Below, piece by piece: positions 44,023-53,079 of a DNA stretch of 64,000 bases. The first letter of the stretch is position 1. Each line of letters begins with the position of its first letter. This stretch comes from an uncultured Alteromonadaceae bacterium (lineage in GTDB: Bacteria > Pseudomonadota > Gammaproteobacteria > Enterobacterales > Alteromonadaceae): assembly GCA_947494925.1 (NCBI GenBank), contig CANLWS010000002.1:453861-517860 (forward strand). The letters run 5' to 3'. The notes beneath the pieces are model-generated. The model ran no database searches. It saw only the letters and a list, made by a program, of their open reading frames with translations, and was not told where the DNA came from. Made by a program: the position numbers and the translations under genes.

Positions 44023-47000
44023 GTGCATAAATCCCGACCGACAATTTTTCTAACTACAATCCTCTGCATTTTACTGCAAACGGTTTCACTGCTTCCTGCT
44101 GCCCACGCACAAATTTCTCAAATTCAGTTCGAAAATCTTTCCAGCAAAGATGGGCTTTCCCAGGTTTCTATCCACGACATTGTTGAAGACAGTTATGGCT
44201 TTATGTGGTTTGCGACTGCGGATGGCCTTAATCGCTACGATGGATACGAATTTACCCAGTACAACTATCGTCGAGATGATCCAACCTCTATTCCAACAAA
44301 ATACATACGCTCTTTATTTATTGACAGTAAGGATCGTCTTTGGGTAGCAACAGACAATGGATTGGCTCTGTTCGAAAGAAAAAATGATCGATTTATCAAC
44401 TTCAAAACTGCAAATAGCGAGCTCAAAAGTAACGATATCTGGAGCGTCACAGAAACTAGTGATAGTAAAATTTTAATCTCTGCTGAGAATTCACTCTACC
44501 AATTTGACGAAACGCAAAACAAGCCGGTTTTTTTGGAAACTTTTGATTCGGTCCTCTCTTCGAGTATCAGAATCGCCCTGGCAGAAAGTGATAAGATCTG
44601 GTTAGGGTCAACAGAGAGTGGCATCGCCGTACTATCGGTAAAAGAGAATGTTACGCACAATTTATCGGAGCCAAATCCATGGAATTTACTCGTTGACGCC
44701 AAAAGTATTAAAGATATTAAAAAAATAAACAATCAAACATGGATAGCTACAAATAATGGTGTGTATGTTATCAGCGGCTCCAATGAATTGATCGCGCACT
44801 ACACCACTGAGAGTCAGCCGGCTCTAAACTCAAATTATGTCGATTCGATTGCGCAAACACATACTGGGCAAATTTGGATAGGTACAGACGCGGGGATAAA
44901 TATTCTTCAAATTGACTCTGATTTAGTTGTTTCAATTGATGCTAGTAACGAAAAAAGTGTGGGTTTAGAAGACCGCACTGTATTTAAAATTTTTGAAGAT
45001 TCAAAGCAAACAATCTGGGTTGGGACACACTCCAAAGGTGTCCACAAATTTAATCCAAATTCCTACAACATACGCCATTTCACCCATCAAAAATCTAATA
45101 GCAATTCGCTATCAAATGACATGGTCTGGTCTTTGGAAGAAGACTCCTTAGGTCAAATCTGGGTTGCTACACAATCCGGTGGCATCAATATGTTTAATAG
45201 GGATACGGCCAATTTCAAACGATTTCTCGTGGGTTTTGACCAGCTTATCTACGATTTGGTAATTGATAAGAACGACAAAGTTTGGATTGGCACTACAAAC
45301 GGGATGTATGTTTTCACATATACCGGTGGTGAACTCAAGCAGGCCGCACATTTCTTAAGCGGAACGGTAATCCCGTATATCAAGCAACTTGGCGACCATG
45401 TATATGCAGATAATGGCTTAGGGTCTCTCGTTTCCATATCAGTTGATGATTTAGCTCTTTCTGAATTTAGTACCCCAAATAAAAATATTGGTGCAATTGC
45501 GCCTTTGGCGAAAGACAGCAAAAATAATTTGTGGGTGAGTACTAGTCTTGGGTTGGCTTATTTTGATTTAGATACCAGACAGTTCAATCAACTTATTATA
45601 GAACTGAAAAGCAGTGGTTCGTTTTTTATAAACGTCTATGAAGAGAATAATGTCTATTGGGTCGTCACTTCTGAAGATGGAATATTCAAGCTTGACGCCA
45701 AAAATTTGAGTGTAATAGAACAGATAAATGATTTGCCCGAGCTGCAAGATCTCACGATTCTGTCCTCTGCCAAAATCGATGACTCGATTTGGCTCGGCAG
45801 TGCCAGGCTAGTCTATGAATTGAGCATGGAAACGGGAAACATAGTTCATAAAATAACCAGTGATATGCTGAACAGTAATAACCTTGCTGAAGACTCCGCA
45901 CTGGCGACTCAGGATGGTCAGTTGCTTTTCGGTGGCTCAGAAGGCTTTCATCTGTTTTGGCCTGAAAAAATTGAATTATTGGGCAAGCCTTTATTACCTT
46001 CGCCTTCGATTAATGGACTAAGTGTTTACAATAAACCTATTACCGCTATAGGGGAGAACTCTCCACTTTCAAAGCCAGTTTACATGCTAAACGAACTAAC
46101 TTTGAACAATGATGACTCTCCTTTTAGTCTTCATTTCGCGCAAATTAATGCCATCAATTCAGATTTAATTGAGTACCGCTACAAAATAGAGGAAATTAAC
46201 AAAGATTGGTTGAATGCTGATCCGAGAACTCGAGAAGCCAGCTACACTAATTTGAGTTTTGGCAGCTATAACTTTTATGTTCAGAACAGAATGCTCAAAG
46301 GGCAGTGGTCTGAACCCGCTCACTTAGTTGTAAAAATAGCCCCCCCACTTTGGCTACATAGAAACGCAATTGTGCTTTATGGTTTTTTTCTTTTTTTGAT
46401 GTTGGCCTATTGGTTTAAACAATACAAAACCAAGCGTGCCGGCCAGATTGCGATTCAGGAAAGCGAAGAGCGCCTAAAACTGACTTTATGGAGCAGTGGT
46501 GACGAATTGTGGGATTGGGATATCTACCGTGGTCAGGTGTTTCGCGCTAATACCTGGGGGACTCTGGACTTCCCTCAGGATAATATACGCGCTAATAGCT
46601 CCTATCAGGCGAATATCCATGCTGATGATATCCCTAAGGTTCAGGAAGCCTTAAATAAACATATGAAAGATGATACTGACCATTTCCAGGTCACCTATCG
46701 CGCCAAAACCTTTAAAGGTGAATGGATATGGCTGCTGGACCGCGGAAAAGTGGTGCGACGGGATAACAACAATCAACCTCTTCGAATGACGGGTACACTG
46801 AAAAATATCAGTCACCTGAAACAAGCTGAAGAACAACTCAAACTGTTTAAGCGTTCTATCGAAACCATTTCCGACGGTGTGTTTATTGCCGATACCACCT
46901 TTAAGTTTATCTCGGTCAACCAATCATACTGCGACTATACCGGCGAAACTCGCGAGCAGGCGTTAGCCAGTTACCTCACCTTCCACCAATACCCTGAAGC

Positions 47001-48507
47001 TTTTACTGACGAAGTGAAAAAATCTCTTCAACACAAAAGCAACTGGTTTGGCGAAGTGGAATCACGCCGTGCCAATGGTGACAAGTATGAAATGGAATTA
47101 AATATCGACGCGGTGCAAGGTGAAGATGGGAAAATCAGCCATTATGTAGGGGTTTTTTCGGATATAACCTCACGTAAGAGTACCGAAAAAGAGCTGTTAA
47201 AACTGGCCAACACTGACCCTTTGACGGAAATGCCAAATCGCTCATTTTTTCAGGCCAGCCATGGAAATTTGGTAAGAAAGAATGCTCACCACGCACTAAT
47301 TTGCCTGGATATGGATAACTTCAAAAAAATTAATGATTCCTTAGGTCACCAGACTGGCGATATATTAATTAAGCAGATTGGTAAGAGATTGCAGAAAATA
47401 TCCGGGATCAGTTCTACCTGTTACCGTCTGGGTGGTGATGAGTTCAGTATTCTTATCGACAACACCACAGACATGCACCGCATCACTCATTTTGCGCAAC
47501 GAATTCTAGATGATATGGCCCGCCCTTTTCTTATCAACAAACAAGAGTTTGTGCTCGGTGCCAGTGTGGGAATTGCCTTTTATCCTGAAGATGGCAGTAG
47601 CCCCCAGGAACTGCTCAAAAATGCCGATACGGCCATGTACTTTGCTAAAAATGCAGGAGGCAATAAGTACCAGTTCTTCAGTGGTGAAATGAACCAGAAC
47701 GCCGTCAGGCAATTGCAAATTGAGAACCTGATACGTCACGGATTAAAAGAAGATTTGTTCACTGTGTTTTATCAGCCCAAAGTGGATATTGCTTCGGGCA
47801 AACTGGTCAGTATGGAAGCATTGGTTCGATTTGAACATCCTGAAAAAGGCATTGTCAGCCCTTCTCAGTTTATTCCTTTGGCAGAAGAAACCGGCCAAAT
47901 CATTGAAATTGGCGAACGAGTTATGCAAAAAGCCTGTGAAGACACCAAGCGTTGGGTACAGCAGGGGTTATTTACCGGCCGCGTGGCGGTGAACATCTCA
48001 GCTCGCCAGTTTGAGTTACCGGATCTGGACGATAAGATAAATGCGATACTGCAAAAAGTGGGTTTATCCGCCCTGCATCTGGAATGTGAAATCACAGAAG
48101 GCACGTTAATGCAAAACCCCGACCAGGCTTTGCGCATGATGGAACGATTGCGCGAGCGCGGTATTCACCTGGCGCTAGATGACTTTGGTACGGGTTATTC
48201 GTCTCTGGCTTACCTGAAAAAATTCCCGCTCAATACGCTGAAAATTGACAAAGCCTTTATCGATGACATTGCCACCAGCAGTGTTGACAAGCACATGACA
48301 GCAGCCATTATCAATATCGCCCATAACCTGGGATTAAAGGTCGTGGCCGAAGGTGTGGAGCAAGAAAAACAGCTTTCCATTCTAAGACGCTATGACTGTG
48401 AAATGCTGCAGGGCTATTTATACAGTAAACCTTTAAGTTCGGCGCGATTTGAACGATTGCTAAAAGAAAACCTGCAACTTACTCAATTGATGAAATCCCC
48501 TTCCTAG
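44023..48507 (+). CDS. Giant sensor: beta-propeller, Y_Y_Y, TM, PAS-PAS-GGDEF-EAL
   Basis: A 1494-residue membrane protein. A signal peptide (1-29, AAHAQ) exports a region of about 740 residues containing Reg_prop propeller repeats, seen as recurring IW(V/I)GT or LWVAT units (for example DKIWLGSTESG, GQIWIGTDAG, QTIWVGTHSKG), followed by a Y_Y_Y domain (EYRYKIEEINKDWLNADP). TM at about 785-803 leads to two PAS/PAC domains, GGDEF (intact RLGGDEFSIL, no clear RxxD I-site) and EAL (intact SMEALVRF, DDFGTGYSSLAYL). It should sense a periplasmic ligand and make or break c-di-GMP. A GTG start with AGG 6 bases upstream is used. Confidence 0.92.
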   Translation: MHKSRPTIFLTTILCILLQTVSLLPAAHAQISQIQFENLSSKDGLSQVSIHDIVEDSYGFMWFATADGLNRYDGYEFTQYNYRRDDPTSIPTKYIRSLFIDSKDRLWVATDNGLALFERKNDRFINFKTANSELKSNDIWSVTETSDSKILISAENSLYQFDETQNKPVFLETFDSVLSSSIRIALAESDKIWLGSTESGIAVLSVKENVTHNLSEPNPWNLLVDAKSIKDIKKINNQTWIATNNGVYVISGSNELIAHYTTESQPALNSNYVDSIAQTHTGQIWIGTDAGINILQIDSDLVVSIDASNEKSVGLEDRTVFKIFEDSKQTIWVGTHSKGVHKFNPNSYNIRHFTHQKSNSNSLSNDMVWSLEEDSLGQIWVATQSGGINMFNRDTANFKRFLVGFDQLIYDLVIDKNDKVWIGTTNGMYVFTYTGGELKQAAHFLSGTVIPYIKQLGDHVYADNGLGSLVSISVDDLALSEFSTPNKNIGAIAPLAKDSKNNLWVSTSLGLAYFDLDTRQFNQLIIELKSSGSFFINVYEENNVYWVVTSEDGIFKLDAKNLSVIEQINDLPELQDLTILSSAKIDDSIWLGSARLVYELSMETGNIVHKITSDMLNSNNLAEDSALATQDGQLLFGGSEGFHLFWPEKIELLGKPLLPSPSINGLSVYNKPITAIGENSPLSKPVYMLNELTLNNDDSPFSLHFAQINAINSDLIEYRYKIEEINKDWLNADPRTREASYTNLSFGSYNFYVQNRMLKGQWSEPAHLVVKIAPPLWLHRNAIVLYGFFLFLMLAYWFKQYKTKRAGQIAIQESEERLKLTLWSSGDELWDWDIYRGQVFRANTWGTLDFPQDNIRANSSYQANIHADDIPKVQEALNKHMKDDTDHFQVTYRAKTFKGEWIWLLDRGKVVRRDNNNQPLRMTGTLKNISHLKQAEEQLKLFKRSIETISDGVFIADTTFKFISVNQSYCDYTGETREQALASYLTFHQYPEAFTDEVKKSLQHKSNWFGEVESRRANGDKYEMELNIDAVQGEDGKISHYVGVFSDITSRKSTEKELLKLANTDPLTEMPNRSFFQASHGNLVRKNAHHALICLDMDNFKKINDSLGHQTGDILIKQIGKRLQKISGISSTCYRLGGDEFSILIDNTTDMHRITHFAQRILDDMARPFLINKQEFVLGASVGIAFYPEDGSSPQELLKNADTAMYFAKNAGGNKYQFFSGEMNQNAVRQLQIENLIRHGLKEDLFTVFYQPKVDIASGKLVSMEALVRFEHPEKGIVSPSQFIPLAEETGQIIEIGERVMQKACEDTKRWVQQGLFTGRVAVNISARQFELPDLDDKINAILQKVGLSALHLECEITEGTLMQNPDQALRMMERLRERGIHLALDDFGTGYSSLAYLKKFPLNTLKIDKAFIDDIATSSVDKHMTAAIINIAHNLGLKVVAEGVEQEKQLSILRRYDCEMLQGYLYSKPLSSARFERLLKENLQLTQLMKSPS

Positions 48508-48555
48508 CTGGCCCTTCACTACTTAAGCAGAGAATATTTTTACTCTCACGCATAC

Positions 48556-48603
48556 TTGGCACAATCCTCGCTAAGTTAGCTATGAATCGACAATTTTTTG
48601 TCG
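48556..48603 (+). promoter_or_regulatory. Possible sigma-54 promoter and 5' hairpin
   Basis: TTGGCACAATCCTCGCT (48556-48572) has the invariant GG (48558-48559) and GC (48570-48571) separated by exactly 10 bp, as in -24/-12 promoters, with two mismatches in the extended consensus. A hairpin CGACAA-TTTT-TTGTCG (48588-48603) would lie at the very 5' end of the transcript. No enhancer-binding site was identified, so this remains a candidate. Confidence 0.4.
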
Positions 48604-48639
48604 GTTTAATACTAATTAGAAAACTAGAGGTAACCAAAA

Positions 48640-48792
48640 ATGTTGAAAGCTTATGCAGTAGCACTCGTATTAACTACGTCTACACCTGCCGTCAATACGG
48701 AGCTTGAGGGAGTTCACGCTGTCGACCTAAAACAGCAAAATCAAACTCAAGTGGTACTTAAACCAAAAGGTAAGACAAAAGACAGACGTTAA
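48640..48792 (+). CDS. Small exported or membrane-associated protein, 50 residues
   Basis: Starts MLKAYAVALVLTTSTPAVNT, a short hydrophobic stretch like a signal peptide, then a polar tail ending with many lysines and arginines. AGAGG lies 9 bases before the ATG. It is followed by a strong terminator and preceded by a possible sigma-54 promoter, so it forms a unit of about 285 bases. No family recognised; the RNA itself might be the functional product. Confidence 0.6.
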   Translation: MLKAYAVALVLTTSTPAVNTELEGVHAVDLKQQNQTQVVLKPKGKTKDRR

Positions 48793-48842
48793 TGGCTCAA
48801 GCATAAATTTCAGTGCTTGATTCACTGATGTATTAGTGAAAG

Positions 48843-48868
48843 AGAGAGGCTTGCCTCTCTTTTTTTTA
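48843..48868 (+). terminator. Strong rho-independent terminator
   Basis: AGAGAGGC (48843-48850) and GCCTCTCT (48853-48860) form a nearly uninterrupted stem followed by TTTTTTT. It ends the 50-residue gene unit. Confidence 0.85.
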
Positions 48869-48877
48869 GCTTAGGTA

Positions 48878-49075
48878 TCAAGCCTTTAGGTAGGCGTTTT
48901 GAAAACCGCGCGCCTGACGCAAGGTCACGTGCTGGGAAATGCCGAACATTGGAAGTATAAAAGGACCGCAGAAAAACCCCGCCACTGCCCATTTTTTGGC
49001 AGGCATGCCGGATTGAAACGCTTCTACATAAAAAAACAAACTACTGGCTACAGCGACAAAAAGTGCAAGTAACAT
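48878..49075 (-). CDS. Small inner-membrane protein, 65 residues
   Basis: Two hydrophobic segments: residues 1-18 (MLLALFVAVASSLFFYVEAF) and about 28-45 (WAVAGFFCGPFILPMFG), joined by a short basic loop, so a double-pass membrane protein is predicted. GAGG lies 7 bases before the ATG. No known family. It lies between the terminator of the 50-residue gene and the fadIJ operon on the same strand as fadJ. Confidence 0.65.
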   Translation of the reverse strand: MLLALFVAVASSLFFYVEAFQSGMPAKKWAVAGFFCGPFILPMFGISQHVTLRQARGFQNAYLKA

Positions 49076-49207
49076 CTAAATACCTCACTTAATTCATTAA
49101 AAATTTCACTTAACCAAGCGAGTTAAAAATTATCAGCTTGGCAGATCGGGCAAATTATAGCCGCCCAGCGGCAAATAACCAGCACTTTTAAGGGTTTCAA
49201 TAAAAAA

Positions 49208-49230
49208 ACCGGGGTAAACCCGGTTTTTTA
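49208..49230 (-). terminator. Terminator of the fadIJ operon
   Basis: ACCGGG (49208-49213) and CCCGGT (49219-49224) with loop GTAAA; the A-run on the left is a U-run on the minus strand, 17 bp after the fadJ stop. Confidence 0.82.
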
Positions 49231-49246
49231 ACAGTTTTGTAACAGA

Positions 49247-51400
49247 CTAGTAAAATGTTTTTTGCTTCTCAGCCATTTCTTTTAATACGTCCGCAGGAGC
49301 ATATTTATCACCTAAGGTCTGCTGATAGTGCTCCAACTTCGACACCAGATTAGCAATACCAATTTTATCCATGTAGCGGAAAGGTCCACCCAGGAATGGT
49401 GGGAAGCCAATACCGAATATCGCCCCGATATCTCCGTCTCTTGGATTACGCACTACACCTTCCTCCAGGCACATGGCAGCTTCGTTAAGCATCATCAAGA
49501 CACAACGTTCTGCAATTTCCTGACCTTTCATTTTCTTGCTAGGTGTAACGGATAAAAGTGAGTAGATTGATTCATCCACCTCTTTGCCTGGTTTTTTGCC
49601 GGTATAATCGTAGAAGCCCTTTTTGTTCTTTTTGCCTTTGCGATCATCCGCCAGAACTTTATCAAACGCATCAGGGGCACTGAAACGCTCGCCAAACTGT
49701 TCCATAAGAATCGGAATGATTTTAGTACCAACATCGATACCCACTTCATCCAACAACTTAACCGGACCAACGGGAAAACCAAATTTAACTAAAGACTTGT
49801 CGATATGATCAATCGGCTCACCCGCTAACACGCAATTAGCAGCTTCGTTCATGTAAGGTGCCAGAATACGATTTACATAGAATCCGGCGCCATCTTTAAC
49901 AACAATAGGGGTTTTACCCTGTTTGCGAGCAAATTCTACTGTTGTGGAGATTGTCTGATCAGAGGTCTTCTCGTGGGCAATGACTTCGGCCAGTGGCATT
50001 TTGTCCACCGGAGAGAAGTAATGCAGACCTATCACCTGCTCTGGACGTTTTGCATTCGCTGCTATTTGGTTGATGGGAATTGACGAAGTGTTAGATGCGA
50101 AAATAGTGTTTTCGTTGCAGTGCTCTTCTACATCAGCCACCATTTTCTGTTTTAGTGCTAAATCTTCAAATACGGCTTCAACGACAATGTCCGCATCACC
50201 AAAACCTGTGTAATCAACCGATCCTGTAAGTAATGCCATTTGCTTCTGCATTTCAGAATTGCGCATAAAACGGCGTTTTACCTTCTTGTTTAACAGGTCG
50301 TAACTGTATTTCAGTGCGTTAGCAATACCTTCTGCACGAATGTCTTTTATACGAGCCGGTAGTTTAGCCTTGGAAGAGGTAACGAATGCAATACCACCTC
50401 CCATTAAACCGCCGCCCAATATACCTACTTTTTTCAGTTGGCCAGGCTCAACGCCTTCGACACCCGTTTCTTTTTTCATATCAGTTGTCGCGAAGAACAG
50501 GTTTCTCAATTGTTCTGATTCCGCGGAGGCAACCAATTTGCCAAAATTTCTGGCTTCAACCACCAGTCCTTTCTTTATACCTTTGTTAACGCCTGCCTCG
50601 ATACAATCGATTATTAACATTGGCGAAGGATAGTTTCCTTTTGTTTTCGACAGAGTTTGTTTGCGAGCCTGATCGAACATGGTTTTTCGACCAAATGGCG
50701 TGCGTTCAAGAAATTTACCCATCAAATCCAATTTAGGCGCTTGTCGTTTGGGTAATTTCTTTTTAGCAAATTCAATAGCTACGTCCATTAGGATGGAAGC
50801 TGGCACCATATCGTCTACGATACCGTACTTTAATGCCTGTTTTGCTCGAACTGACGCTCCGGTCAGCATCATTTTCATTGCCTGCTGCACGCCAATTAAC
50901 CTGGGTAGGCGCTGAGTTCCGCCGCCACCGGGAAGCAAACCAAGTTGCACTTCTGGCAACCCTATCTGTGTTTTGGGGCTGTCAGTACAGACGCGATAGT
51001 GACACACCAAGGCCAATTCAAGGCCACCACCAAGGGCAGGACCATGGATTGCAGCGACGAAGGGTATTTTCATGTTTTCTATTCGCTGAAACATCACGTG
51101 ACCATCACTGGCAAGCTTTTCCGCTTGCTCTGCGGTTTCACAGGCAGCCAACATGCTGACATCAGCACCGGCTACAAATGAATCTTTCTTGCCACTGGCA
51201 AGAACCACACCCTTGATGCTTTTATTCGCCTCGATTTCGTCGAGTACGTTCGAAACCTGCTCGCCAAACTCCATTTTCAGAGTGTTCATTGATTCGCCAG
51301 GTACATCCATCGTCAGAATGGCTATGCCATCGTCACGGACGTCAAGGTTAAACGCACTAGCAGGTTCAGTTGGAATGTTGTCTTTCTTTTCTTCAGTCAT
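49247..51400 (-). CDS. fadJ: Fatty acid oxidation complex alpha subunit FadJ
   Basis: A 717-residue multifunctional enzyme of beta-oxidation: enoyl-CoA hydratase/isomerase (about 15-200; GAVADVSM-like site seen as FVAGADVSMLAAC and HGPALGGGLELAL) and NAD-dependent 3-hydroxyacyl-CoA dehydrogenase (about 320-610; KVGILGGGLMGGGIAFV, GLHYFSPVDKMPLAEVI with catalytic His). The ATG has GGGGA 6 bases upstream and lies 10 bp after fadI. FadJ rather than FadB is favoured by pairing with a FadI-type thiolase and by gene order. Confidence 0.93.
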   Translation of the reverse strand: MTEEKKDNIPTEPASAFNLDVRDDGIAILTMDVPGESMNTLKMEFGEQVSNVLDEIEANKSIKGVVLASGKKDSFVAGADVSMLAACETAEQAEKLASDGHVMFQRIENMKIPFVAAIHGPALGGGLELALVCHYRVCTDSPKTQIGLPEVQLGLLPGGGGTQRLPRLIGVQQAMKMMLTGASVRAKQALKYGIVDDMVPASILMDVAIEFAKKKLPKRQAPKLDLMGKFLERTPFGRKTMFDQARKQTLSKTKGNYPSPMLIIDCIEAGVNKGIKKGLVVEARNFGKLVASAESEQLRNLFFATTDMKKETGVEGVEPGQLKKVGILGGGLMGGGIAFVTSSKAKLPARIKDIRAEGIANALKYSYDLLNKKVKRRFMRNSEMQKQMALLTGSVDYTGFGDADIVVEAVFEDLALKQKMVADVEEHCNENTIFASNTSSIPINQIAANAKRPEQVIGLHYFSPVDKMPLAEVIAHEKTSDQTISTTVEFARKQGKTPIVVKDGAGFYVNRILAPYMNEAANCVLAGEPIDHIDKSLVKFGFPVGPVKLLDEVGIDVGTKIIPILMEQFGERFSAPDAFDKVLADDRKGKKNKKGFYDYTGKKPGKEVDESIYSLLSVTPSKKMKGQEIAERCVLMMLNEAAMCLEEGVVRNPRDGDIGAIFGIGFPPFLGGPFRYMDKIGIANLVSKLEHYQQTLGDKYAPADVLKEMAEKQKTFY

Positions 51401-51410
51401 CTTTCTTCCC

Positions 51411-52721
51411 CTACTCTGTTTCAACTATCATGGCTGCACCCAAACCACCCGCGGCACAAGCCGTCACTAGTCCGGTTCCACCACCTCGGCGGTTAAGATC
51501 ATTTAACATTTGCGTGATCATTCTGGTACCTGTAGCAGCAAAGGGGTGACCATATGCAATTGAGCTACCCATTTGATTGAATTTGTCCATATCAATCTCA
51601 CCAGTTGCTTTGCTGCGACCCAATCTGTCTTGAGCAAATTTATCGCTGGCAAACATTTTCACATTAGCTAATGTTTGAGCTGCAAAGGCTTCGTGCATTT
51701 CAATTAAGGTAAGATCGTCAAGGCTCATACCTGCCCTGTCCAACGCTATTGGCGTCGCATAGGAAGGCCCCATCAACATATCTTCCCACACGTCAATAGC
51801 TGCAAACGCATAACTTTTAATGTAACCAAGTGGCGTATAGCCCAATTCTTTGGCTTTGCTTTCGGTCATCATGACAACAGCAGAAGCACCATCGGTTAAT
51901 GGCGTTGCATTTGCAGCAGTCACTGAGCCGTGTTTTTTATCAAATACCGGACGTAGTTTAGCGTAGCCTTCCAACTTGGAATCAAAACGCACGTTATTAT
52001 CCTTTTCCAGCGCACCTCTGTAAGGTTCTGAATAAGCCGTCATGACTTCATTGGCAAGGTTGCCATCATTCCAGTTCTGAGCTGCCCGGCTATGCGACTG
52101 ATGCGCTAACGCATCCTGGTCGGCTCGACTGATCTGATGGGTTTTAGCCATCTGTTCAGCTGTTTGTCCCATAGATAATCCTGTGGAGTATTCTGCAACT
52201 GCAGGAGGAACCGGCATCAAATCTTTGAAAGAAAGTTTTTTAAGTAAACTGAGTTTTTGCCCGAGTGTTTTGGTTTTTTGCATATCAACCAACGTTCTGG
52301 CCAGTTTTTTGGACACACCAATAGGTGAAACCGAGGTAGAATCAGCGCCACCTGCAACTCCCACATCAATTGTACCGGCCATCATAGACTCAGCAATATT
52401 TACAGCTGCCTGAAAACTGGTAGCACAAGCGCGGGATACACTGTAAGCGTCTGTATGCACATTCATGCCAGTGCCCAGTACAATTTCCCTGGCGATATTT
52501 GGCGCTTCTGGCATCTGTACTACCTGACCGTATACGAGCTGGTCAACCCAACTTGGATCAATATTGTTACGGGTCAACATTTCATTAACAACCATCTTGC
52601 CCAAATCGACTGCGGGTACACCGTGAAAGTGCGTCGCCATTTTAGCAAATGGAGTACGTAATCCTGCGACAATAGCGATTCTATCGCCTGCTCTCGTTGT
52701 CACTGTTTGCTTCGCTGACAT
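51411..52721 (-). CDS. fadI: 3-ketoacyl-CoA thiolase FadI
   Basis: A 436-residue thiolase performing the last step of beta-oxidation. The nucleophilic Cys is in [12 protein letters not shown], and the C-terminal catalytic set is [32 protein letters not shown] and [13 protein letters not shown]. Length and the N-terminal [18 protein letters not shown] fit FadI rather than FadA (about 390 residues). First gene of the fadIJ operon. Confidence 0.93.
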   Translation of the reverse strand: MSAKQTVTTRAGDRIAIVAGLRTPFAKMATHFHGVPAVDLGKMVVNEMLTRNNIDPSWVDQLVYGQVVQMPEAPNIAREIVLGTGMNVHTDAYSVSRACATSFQAAVNIAESMMAGTIDVGVAGGADSTSVSPIGVSKKLARTLVDMQKTKTLGQKLSLLKKLSFKDLMPVPPAVAEYSTGLSMGQTAEQMAKTHQISRADQDALAHQSHSRAAQNWNDGNLANEVMTAYSEPYRGALEKDNNVRFDSKLEGYAKLRPVFDKKHGSVTAANATPLTDGASAVVMMTESKAKELGYTPLGYIKSYAFAAIDVWEDMLMGPSYATPIALDRAGMSLDDLTLIEMHEAFAAQTLANVKMFASDKFAQDRLGRSKATGEIDMDKFNQMGSSIAYGHPFAATGTRMITQMLNDLNRRGGGTGLVTACAAGGLGAAMIVETE

Positions 52722-52744
52722 TATATGTCCTCATGTTCTCGCCA

Positions 52745-52800
52745 GAGTGGTCTGACCTGTTTGGATGGGTGGATTGTACAGACTGTTAAGAAAATTTCAA
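52745..52800 (-). promoter_or_regulatory. fadIJ promoter with FadR-type operator
   Basis: Reading leftward, TTGAAA (-35, 52800-52795) and TACAAT (-10, 52778-52773) are 16 bp apart. Just downstream, 52745-52761 (GAGTGGTCTGACCTGTT) matches the FadR consensus AACTGGTCTGACCAGTT at 14 of 17 positions, including the central GGTCTGACC palindrome. FadR bound here should block early transcription and release it in the presence of long-chain acyl-CoA. Confidence 0.75.
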
Positions 52801-53079
52801 ATTTCTTGTAAATTCTTAACTCAGACTTTGCTTACTGTATTGGATCCAGTAAGCGTCATCGCCATTCGGCAGCACAACGTATTTACTATAGCTGAATCCT
52901 GTTCAATGGCTGGCAGAATAGAATTTTTTTAACCCGAAACAAAGTTGATAACTTCAGATCAATCAGTAGACAGCAAAATAAGTAGGTGAGACCAAGTTTG
53001 TAACATTGTTTTTCACGCAGGGAACCTTATATAGGATAGCATGGTCTGTTGACTGGTTTAGCTCTCGAGGCGAGAGCAG
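52801..53079. other. Region between fadIJ and moxR
   Basis: Together with the fadI promoter this makes a 358-bp divergent gap. A weak moxR promoter candidate is TATATA near 53028-53033 with TTGTTT 16 bp upstream. Just before the moxR start is a hairpin (53061-53077). Nothing else was recognised. Confidence 0.45.
53061..53077 (+). promoter_or_regulatory. GC-rich hairpin abutting the moxR start codon
   Basis: GCTCTCG (53061-53067), AGG, CGAGAGC (53071-53077) is a perfect 7-bp stem ending two bases before the ATG at 53080. It contains the only purine-rich stretch that could serve as ribosome site, so folding could mask translation initiation. Alternatively the true start is the ATG at 53116. 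Confidence 0.5.

Noticed and set aside
48582..48710. Alternative 42-codon frame overlapping the 50-residue gene
   Set aside because: Starts at the predicted transcript 5' end with no ribosome site; likely chance.
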